Assembly (NCBI GenBank): GCA_031367345.1
Contig: JANLPR010000202.1
Location: 1-62,648, forward strand
Reading direction: 5' to 3'
Length of the DNA stretch: 62,648 nt
From: JADKIH01 sp031367345
Lineage (GTDB): Bacteria; Bacteroidota; Bacteroidia; AKYH767-A; 2013-40CM-41-45
The notes below the pieces were generated by a model, which was given only the letters and a program-made list of their open reading frames with translations, was not told the origin of the DNA and did no database searches. Shown here one piece after another: positions 1-5,311 of the stretch. A program made the translations under genes and the position numbers. Positions within the stretch are counted from its first letter, which is position 1, and each line of letters opens with the position of its first letter.

Positions 1-1
1 C

Positions 2-775
2 TTGTTTTCACCACAAGGCGATAAGTTTGCTTATTATGAGCCTTACAACGATTTAGATATTTTCGATTTCGACCGTTGCACCGGAACGTTCTCTCATTTT
101 GTTCACATCAACATCAACGATTCTGCCGTTATTGGAGGTGCTGCCTTTTCTCCTTCAGGTAGGTACTTGTACATTTCCAGCTTATCCTATATTTATCAAT
201 TCGATCTCTTAGCTACACCTATAATCAATTCTAAAACGACTATAGGTGTATATGATAATTACCGAGAACAAGGTTTTTATCAAAATTTTTATTTGGCTGC
301 ATTGGCTCCCGATGGAAAAATTTATATCAACTGTGGTAATGGTTCTAAATACTTCCACGTCATTAACTCTCCTGATAGTGCCGGCCTGGCGTGTAATTTT
401 GTGCAGCGTGGCTTGCCGCTGCCTAGGTGGGATGCTTTTACCATGCCGAATTATCCCAACTATTTTTTAGGTGCTGATGCTAACTCGCTTTGCGACACGC
501 TCTCTACCGGCATCGCTGCAATCCAACCATCGGTAGCGGCCTATTCTGTTTTCCCCAATCCTGTTCGTGATGACTTATTTATTACACACTCCTTAAAAGA
601 ACCGGTTCAACGCATCACCCTGGTGAACTCAATCGGTCAGGTGCAAGACTTACCTTTTACCACAATCAACAACGGTGAGTACTTGCAAATAGACTTCCAC
701 AATTTTTCCGCAGGCATTTATTACCTCCAACTCACTACTAAAACGCAAGTGGTGAGTAGGAAGGTGGTGAAGTGA
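2..775 (+). CDS. T9SS type A sorting domain protein, 5'-truncated by window edge
   Basis: C-terminal part of a secreted cargo protein; the frame is open to the left edge, so the true start lies outside the window and the first codon here (TTG) is probably internal. About 257 residues are visible. The first ~160 contain beta-propeller-like segments (FSPSGRYLYIS, LAPDGKIYI). From about residue 182 (VFPNPVRDDLFI) to the end lies a typical type IX sorting domain: a PNP motif, a central GQV strand, the GIYYLQL strand and a Lys/Arg-rich end. In Bacteroidota this domain targets proteins through the outer membrane and is normally cleaved off. The substrate and role of the propeller cannot be read from this fragment. 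Confidence 0.85.
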   Translation: MFSPQGDKFAYYEPYNDLDIFDFDRCTGTFSHFVHININDSAVIGGAAFSPSGRYLYISSLSYIYQFDLLATPIINSKTTIGVYDNYREQGFYQNFYLAALAPDGKIYINCGNGSKYFHVINSPDSAGLACNFVQRGLPLPRWDAFTMPNYPNYFLGADANSLCDTLSTGIAAIQPSVAAYSVFPNPVRDDLFITHSLKEPVQRITLVNSIGQVQDLPFTTINNGEYLQIDFHNFSAGIYYLQLTTKTQVVSRKVVK

Positions 776-782
776 ATAAAAA

Positions 783-808
783 GGTCAAGGGTCAAAGGTC
801 AAGGGTCA
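783..808. repeat. Heptamer tandem repeat GGTCAAR
   Basis: Just after the stop of the T9SS protein, GGTCAAG, GGTCAAA, GGTCAAG and a partial GGTCA follow each other, about 3.7 copies of a 7-nt unit. Confidence 0.9.
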
Positions 809-849
809 GTTTACTCTGCAAATAGTTACTTCTCACCAATTAGTTTTTG

Positions 850-863
850 GAAGTAAGAAGTAA
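850..863. repeat. Two copies of heptamer GAAGTAA
   Basis: Exact dimer of the same 7-nt unit that forms the long array at the right end of the window (62556-62648). ACTCACT, another heptamer dimer, follows at 892-905. Confidence 0.85.
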
Positions 864-966
864 AGGTCATTTTTTTTACTTACCAATTATTACTCACTAC
901 TCACTTAAAAGTTTTCTTTTGCTTGTTGTTGTTTGATTTTGATAAAAGCATTTTTGTTACTCAACT

Positions 967-1030
967 GTTACTTTCTAAACGGTAACGCTTAGTTACCAGA
1001 GTAGTAACAACCTCTGTATTGGAAAGTAAC
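967..1030. repeat. Nested inverted repeat
   Basis: Outer arms GTTACTTTC (967-975) and GAAAGTAAC (1022-1030) are perfect complements. They enclose a hairpin GGTAAC (981-986) / GTTACC (992-997) with a 5-nt loop. No T-tract follows, so this is not an ordinary terminator; it could be a REP-like element or a remnant of a mobile-element end. Confidence 0.6.
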
Positions 1031-1131
1031 CGAGCAAAACAATTTTCTTCACTTTAACCAACATTGAAGCATTTTACCGCATAAATGAAACTTTTCAAAT
1101 TATAAATTACTCTATTTTGCATTTAAAACTA

Positions 1132-1154
1132 TGAGGACGCATCTTGCGTCCTCA
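1132..1154. repeat. Hairpin (REP-like palindrome)
   Basis: A 10-bp stem with GAGGACGCA (1133-1141) facing TGCGTCCTC (1145-1153), one more T-A pair outside, and a 3-nt TCT loop. A run of A follows on the plus strand, so the T-tract is on the wrong side for a terminator of either flanking plus-strand gene. Confidence 0.65.
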
Positions 1155-1198
1155 AAAAAAAAGTGGTATTAGAATTTTCCATTTACCTATTGAGAAAA

Positions 1199-1699
1199 AT
1201 GCAGCTATAAAAAATTGAAACCAAAATTTATGAGATTCGAGGTCACAAAGTAATGTTAGATTTTGATCTGGCGAAACTTTATGAAACGGAAACAAAGTAT
1301 TTAAAAAGAGCTGTAAGAACTAATATTAGAAGGTTTCCCTTGGATTTTATGTTTGAATTATCCAAAATGGAATGGGATACTTTGAGGTCCAATTTTAGCA
1401 CCTCAAACAAAAGAGGCGGAACAAGATATATGCCGTTTGCATTTACCGAACAAGGAGTTTCTATGCTTTCCAGTATTTTAAATAGTGATAAAGCAATCGA
1501 TGTAAATATTTTAATAATGAGGACTTTTGTATTAATGCGACAATATGCATTCACTCATTCAGACTTAAATGAGAAACTCAAAGAACTTGAAACAAAGTAC
1601 GACCAGCAATTCAAAGATGTGTATGAAGCAATTAACTACCTTATAGCGAAAGACAGACAAGAAACTGAACAAAAAGAACGCAAACAAATTGGCTTTTAA
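1199..1699 (+). pseudogene. ORF6N domain protein, copy 1, broken by an early stop
   Basis: Phage-type ORF6N protein, a predicted DNA-binding domain common in Bacteroidota and their phages. Core motifs are visible: MLDFDLAKLYETETKYLKRA, RRFPLDFMFEL and FTEQGVSMLS, with a C-terminal helical tail. Alignment with the neighbouring copy puts the original start at ATG 1199, but the fourth codon is TAA (1208-1210) where the neighbour has CAA, a single-base nonsense change. The remaining open frame restarts at ATG 1253 and lacks the first 18 residues, including the first strand (KIETKIYEIRGHKV). It is therefore either a pseudogene or an N-truncated protein of 148 residues. It ends one base before copy 2. 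Confidence 0.75.
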
Positions 1700-1700
1700 A

Positions 1701-2237
1701 ATGCAATTACAAAAAATTGAAACCAAAATTTATGAAGTACGGGGTCAAAAAGTAATGCTTGATTTTGACCTTGCTGAATTGTATGAAGTACAAACCAAAA
1801 ATTTAAACCTTGCAGTAAAAAGAAATTTAAGAAGGTTTCCGAAGGACTTTATGTTTCAATTAACCAAACATGAATGGGATCTTTTGAGGTTTCAAAATGA
1901 AACTTCAAAGGGTCAAAGGTTGCAAAATGAAACCTTTGAAAAAGGAAAAGGAAGGTATTCCAAATATCTACCCCATGCATTTACCGAACAGGGTTTAGCT
2001 ATGCTAAGCGGAATTTTAAACTCAGATAAAGCAATACAAGTAAACATTTCAATTATGCGAGCATTTGTATTAATCAGACAATTTGCTTTAACGAATAAAG
2101 ACCTTGCAGAAAAACTAAAAGAACTAGAAGCAAAGTACGATAGACAATTCAAGGATGTATATGAAGCAATGAACTACCTTTTAACCAAAGACAAACAAGA
2201 AACTCAACAAAAACTACGTAAACGAATTGGCTTTTAA
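1701..2237 (+). CDS. ORF6N domain-containing protein, copy 2 (intact)
   Basis: 178-residue protein with a complete ORF6N domain at about residues 2-110: KIETKIYEVRGQKVMLDFDL, LYEVQTKNLNLAVKRN, RRFPKDFMFQLT and FTEQGLAMLSGIL, then a charged helical C-terminus. The ATG at 1701 is preferred over an in-frame TTG at 1689 because it matches the ancestral starts of copies 1 and 3 and stands one base after the stop of copy 1. ORF6N domains occur in phage anti-repressor/KilA-N-type proteins and are predicted to bind DNA; the cellular role in Bacteroidota is unknown. Its tail (DLAEKLKELEAKYDRQFKDV) closely matches copy 1, so the two arose by duplication. No mobile-element genes flank it. Confidence 0.85.
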   Translation: MQLQKIETKIYEVRGQKVMLDFDLAELYEVQTKNLNLAVKRNLRRFPKDFMFQLTKHEWDLLRFQNETSKGQRLQNETFEKGKGRYSKYLPHAFTEQGLAMLSGILNSDKAIQVNISIMRAFVLIRQFALTNKDLAEKLKELEAKYDRQFKDVYEAMNYLLTKDKQETQQKLRKRIGF

Positions 2238-2238
2238 A

Positions 2239-2343
2239 ATGCAATTACAAAAAATTGAAACCAAAATTTATGAAGCGAGTGGTTTGTATTTTATTAAAAA
2301 CTTTCAACGGAGATGTTTAATTAAATCACGACTTCCTTTGTGA
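2239..2343 (+). pseudogene. ORF6N copy 3, 12-codon stump
   Basis: Immediately after copy 2 the sequence repeats its beginning: 2225-2275 equals 1687-1737 over 51 bases, giving MQLQKIETKIYE. After 12 codons homology stops and an unrelated frame runs to TGA at 2341-2343. This is the start of a third tandem copy whose body has been lost, or the scar of unequal recombination. Confidence 0.75.
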
Positions 2344-2539
2344 GTATCTAATCTATTGCTTCCAAAAGCAGAATTCCGTTCGGCGAATAATAGCTTGCAT
2401 TTTATTTCTCTTCTTGGTCTCTCTAAAAATTCTGATTTGCGTGGGAGATTGCCAATTCGAAAAACGCAATCTTTAGCGAAGCGCGATTTCGCCTGTGCTT
2501 GTAATTTATTAAAAACTTTCAACGGAAATGTTTAATTAA
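2284..2539. repeat. Direct repeat, 41 bp, copies 215 bp apart
   Basis: Segments 2284-2324 and 2499-2539 agree at 39 of 41 bases; both begin TTGTA and contain AAAAACTTTCAACGGA followed by ATGTTTAATTAA. The second copy lies right after a GC-richer stretch with a small GCGAA/TTCGC hairpin. The region 2274-2585 has no credible gene; minus-strand frames across it look like translation of the repeat. Confidence 0.8.
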
Positions 2540-2585
2540 TTTTTCTCCAAGAAAAAGCTATATAAATACTATCTTAAAATCACAA

Positions 2586-2621
2586 ACAAAAAATCCGTTT
2601 CACCTTAGCAGCAAAACGGAT
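2586..2621 (-). terminator. Rho-independent terminator of osmC
   Basis: Stem ATCCGTTT (2593-2600) / AAACGGAT (2614-2621). Read on the minus strand it is followed by a T-rich tract (complement of 2586-2593). It lies 24 bases downstream of the osmC stop. Confidence 0.7.
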
Positions 2622-2644
2622 CTTATCTTTTACAATTTTATTAC

Positions 2645-3055
2645 TTAAACCAAACTCGCATCAAGCGTAATCGCTGTATTCAACAATTTAGAAATTGGAC
2701 AATTCAATTTTGCATCTTCCGCGCACTCTGCAAATTTTTCTTTTGTAATATTCGGAACTGTAGCTACTGTTGTAAGTGCCGCTAAAGTCACGGCTCCACT
2801 GTCTAACGTAATAGCACATTTTGTATCGATGTTAGCGGGTGGAAATCCTGCAGCTGTAAGTATAAAACTTAGCTTCAAAGAAAAGCAACCTGCATGCGCA
2901 GCTGCTACTAATTCTTCCGGATTGGTTCCGATGCCATTCTCAAAACGTGAAACATAAGAGTATTGAGCATTTACTAAAACTCCACTTGGTGTAGAAAGTG
3001 TTCCCTTTCCTTCTTTTCCAGTTCCTTGCCAGTTGGCTGATGATGTACGAATCAT
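2645..3055 (-). CDS. osmC: OsmC family peroxiredoxin
   Basis: 136-residue OsmC/Ohr-family thiol peroxidase, expected to reduce organic hydroperoxides in the cytoplasm. The two redox cysteines of the family are present: Cys57 in AAAHAGCFSLKLS and Cys119 in LNCPISKLLN, together with the TNPEEL motif before the first. Length matches the OsmC subgroup. It is a single gene with its own terminator downstream. A near-perfect -7 box (TATCTTTG, complement of 3102-3109) lies about 47 bases upstream of the start. Confidence 0.93.
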   Translation of the reverse strand: MIRTSSANWQGTGKEGKGTLSTPSGVLVNAQYSYVSRFENGIGTNPEELVAAAHAGCFSLKLSFILTAAGFPPANIDTKCAITLDSGAVTLAALTTVATVPNITKEKFAECAEDAKLNCPISKLLNTAITLDASLV

Positions 3056-3101
3056 AATTATTATTATTTATTAGTTAATTTATAGTTATTTTGGATGGCG
3101 G

Positions 3102-3109
3102 CAAAGATA
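3102..3109 (-). promoter_or_regulatory. Bacteroidota -7 box upstream of osmC
   Basis: TATCTTTG on the minus strand fits TAnnTTTG. I see no good -33 TTTG at the usual spacing. Confidence 0.45.
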
Positions 3110-3190
3110 GAAATAAGCACTCAACTAAGTCACGCAAACATAAATTTAAAGCCAGGACACTGACGGTCAACAATTATTCGACCGAAATTG

Positions 3191-3871
3191 TTAGTTAGAT
3201 TTAGTTAAAACTGTATTCGATTTTTTCTTTACACGTATCGATTTTTCATAATATTTACAAAACGCAGTCAACTCACAGCTTTCACATTTCGGTTTTCTAG
3301 CTATACAAACATATCGTCCATGCAGGATCAACCAATGATGAGCGATGGCAATTTGATTTTCCGGAATATATTTTACCAATTGCAACTCTGCTTGCAAAGG
3401 GTTTTTCGCAGCTGTTGTTAAACCCAAGCGTGCTGCTACACGAAACACATGCGTATCGACTGCCATGGCTGCTTTTTCATAAACTACAGAAGCTATCACA
3501 TTCGCCGTCTTTCTCCCTACTCCCGGCAACTTTTGAAGATCTTCAATCTCGGAAGGAACTACATTTTTAAAATCATTCACCAACATTTTAGCCATTCCGG
3601 AAAGATGCTTTGCTTTATTATTGGGATAGCTGATACTTTTTATCAGCTGAAAAATATCATCAGGATGAGCCGCAGCTAAATGTTCTGCGTCGGGATATTC
3701 TTTAAATAATTTTGGCGTAACGAGATTTACTCGCTTATCGGTACACTGAGCAGATAGGATAACAGCTACTAATAATTCATAAGGATTTTTATAGTGTAAT
3801 TCCGTTTCAGCAGATGGATGGTGGGTAGAAAAGTAATTGAGAATGGCTTTGTAGCGTTCTGCTTTTTGCAT
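3191..3871 (-). CDS. nth: Endonuclease III
   Basis: Bifunctional DNA glycosylase/AP lyase removing oxidised pyrimidines in base excision repair. About 226 residues from the ATG at 3871 (a TTG lies 15 bases further upstream but ATG MQKAERY fits the family). The helix-hairpin-helix LPGVGRKTA contains catalytic Lys121, and Asp139 is in VDTHVFR. The C-terminal 4Fe-4S ligands are Cys189, Cys196, Cys199 and Cys205, with the diagnostic 6-2-5 spacing. A basic tail of about 15 residues follows. It stands alone between osmC and the sigma-factor pair. Confidence 0.97.
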   Translation of the reverse strand: MQKAERYKAILNYFSTHHPSAETELHYKNPYELLVAVILSAQCTDKRVNLVTPKLFKEYPDAEHLAAAHPDDIFQLIKSISYPNNKAKHLSGMAKMLVNDFKNVVPSEIEDLQKLPGVGRKTANVIASVVYEKAAMAVDTHVFRVAARLGLTTAAKNPLQAELQLVKYIPENQIAIAHHWLILHGRYVCIARKPKCESCELTAFCKYYEKSIRVKKKSNTVLTKSN

Positions 3872-4101
3872 GACCAAATTTAGCAATAAGAAATCCTTTT
3901 TGTTGGGGCAAAAAAATCAGTTGACAAAATAATAGTTCAAGAAATCAATTGTTTACCCTATGAAGCGGTTTATTCACCAAGCAAATGTAAGGTTTCTACT
4001 AAAATTAGTTGATTCGACTTTGCTCCAAGGTTAATTTGTCGTCATAATTCAAAAAGAGAAACGCCTATGGCCAGTTAAAAAGAAAAAAGGTTAGAGAGAA
4101 C

Positions 4102-4139
4102 AAAAAAAGACAGCAGTCAACGACCGCTGTCTTTTTTTT
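4102..4139. terminator. Bidirectional terminator
   Basis: GACAGC / GCTGTC stem flanked by long A and T runs, so it works on both strands. It lies 13 bases beyond the stop of the minus-strand sigma-factor partner gene. Confidence 0.85.
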
Positions 4140-4151
4140 TGCCTTCTAATC

Positions 4152-4361
4152 TTAGCAGAACTGAAGGATCTTTTCAATGCATTTATCTGAAACCTGAGGC
4201 ACTCCTTGATCAAGCGTATTGATTACATTGACTACTTCATCAAAATCATTTTTAATTTGAGGATCGCCATCAATAGCACGTTGAACACGATCACTATTGA
4301 TCAGGTCGCAATCGTTGTATGCATAATTCAATAAATCTAAATAAGTAGTAGTTCTGTTCAT
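4152..4361 (-). CDS. Small protein downstream of ECF sigma factor, possible soluble anti-sigma
   Basis: 69-residue acidic, predicted helical protein with no signal peptide and no membrane segment. It starts MNRTTTYLDLLNYAY and continues VQRAIDGDPQIKNDFDEV, ending in CIEKILQFC. The pattern (DLLxYAY, an acidic helix, a spacer around DQGVP, then a short helix near IEKIL) resembles short proteins that often follow sigma factors in Bacteroidota and resemble the sigma-binding N-terminus of anti-sigma factors; this is my judgement from the sequence, not a search result. It lies 66 bases downstream of the sigma gene on the same strand and the pair ends at a strong terminator, so co-transcription is likely. 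Confidence 0.6.
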   Translation of the reverse strand: MNRTTTYLDLLNYAYNDCDLINSDRVQRAIDGDPQIKNDFDEVVNVINTLDQGVPQVSDKCIEKILQFC

Positions 4362-4427
4362 ACCGTAGTTGTTTATACAGTTTGAACGCTACTACTTTAG
4401 CATTATTGGAATGAAAAGAAAATTATT

Positions 4428-5015
4428 TTAATCTTTCAGCATTCCCGGAGATGCATTTACCATTTCACGCATTTTTATGATGGCATAATGCATTCTACCT
4501 AAGGCAGTATTAATGTTGATATCCAGCATTTTTGATATTTCTTTAAACGATAATCCGGCATAATGTCTTAAAATAACCACTTCTCTTTGCTCAAACGGGA
4601 GCTTTTCTAATAGCGAGCGAACTTTTAGAATTTTTTCATCATAAATAATCTGCTCCACAGCATTTCTATTGTTCGCCGGAATCACATCAAAGACGCTGTA
4701 TTCATCGGTATCGTGCTGCATAGGCATCAATTTCACTTTGCGGAAATGGTCGATTACCAAATTGTGCGCAATTCGTAATGCCCAAGGCAAAAACTTCCCT
4801 TGCTCGCTGTAATGATTTTTACGCAAGCTAGAAATAATCTTAATAAACGTTTCTTGAAAGAGGTCCTCGGCCAATTCTTGGTTCTTCACCAGGAAATAAA
4901 TTGTCGAGAAAATTCGTTGCTTGTAACGATGTACAAGTTCGGTGATAGCGAGCTGGTCGCCGTTTTGATAAAGACCCACAAGATCCCTATCATCCATAGA
5001 TGAGAGTTTTGACAT
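4428..5015 (-). CDS. ECF-type RNA polymerase sigma factor
   Basis: 195-residue sigma-70 family protein with only regions 2 and 4, as in ECF factors. Region 2 spans about residues 24-93 (LVHRYKQRIFSTIYFLVKN, AEDLFQETFIKI, WALRIAHNLVIDHFRK). Region 4 spans about 131-183 (LLEKLPFEQREVVILRHY, GLSFKEISKMLDI, helix-turn-helix). It should direct RNA polymerase to a dedicated promoter set. No transmembrane anti-sigma gene or FecR/SusCD genes lie nearby, so the stimulus is unknown; the 69-residue protein downstream is the only candidate partner. Confidence 0.93.
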   Translation of the reverse strand: MSKLSSMDDRDLVGLYQNGDQLAITELVHRYKQRIFSTIYFLVKNQELAEDLFQETFIKIISSLRKNHYSEQGKFLPWALRIAHNLVIDHFRKVKLMPMQHDTDEYSVFDVIPANNRNAVEQIIYDEKILKVRSLLEKLPFEQREVVILRHYAGLSFKEISKMLDININTALGRMHYAIIKMREMVNASPGMLKD

Positions 5016-5286
5016 AGCTGTTCTGCTTTAATTAGAATTAAATTATTAAAGTAGAATTATAACTATGCTTCCTCCGTTTTTAAATGTGATACTACTAAAT
5101 TGTGTGAATCGCAGAAGTGATTACTTCATTGTATACAACAAATATAATGTCTAGTTTCTCTATTTGCAAGAAAAAAATTACAAAATCTTACAAACTTTTA
5201 CCCTAACCGACAATTTTCGTTTAAAAAAACTCCGTAATCGATTGTTTTGCGATTGTTCTTAGCTTAAAAGAAGGTGATTAAATCTG
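5016..5286. other. Divergent intergenic region, sigma factor / uvrA
   Basis: AT-rich spacer that must hold the sigma-factor promoter (minus) and part of the uvrA promoter (plus). I see no LexA-like or other strong palindrome and no small gene. Confidence 0.5.
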
Positions 5287-5294
5287 TAACTTCG
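5287..5294 (+). promoter_or_regulatory. Possible -7 box of uvrA
   Basis: TAACTTCG, one mismatch to TAnnTTTG, 17 bases before the uvrA start. No -33 TTTG at a normal distance was seen. Confidence 0.35.
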
Positions 5295-5311
5295 CCGACT
5301 CTTAACTAACT

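Larger units (their letters stand above)
776..1198. other. Gene-poor region with short repeats and palindromes
   Basis: 423 bases without a credible coding frame. It holds the GGTCAAR heptamers (783-808), two copies of GAAGTAA (850-863), two copies of ACTCACT (892-905), a nested palindrome (967-1030) and a 10-bp hairpin (1132-1154). No tRNA and no convincing -33/-7 promoter was seen. Confidence 0.7.

Noticed and set aside
2304..2522. Minus-strand 72-codon frame in the repeat region
   Set aside because: It covers the direct-repeat copies, has no recognisable domain and no promoter, so it is most likely translated repeat DNA.
4081..4140. Possible small RNA in the region before the sigma-partner gene
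   Set aside because: The only strong structure is the bidirectional terminator; no promoter or conserved RNA shape was seen.
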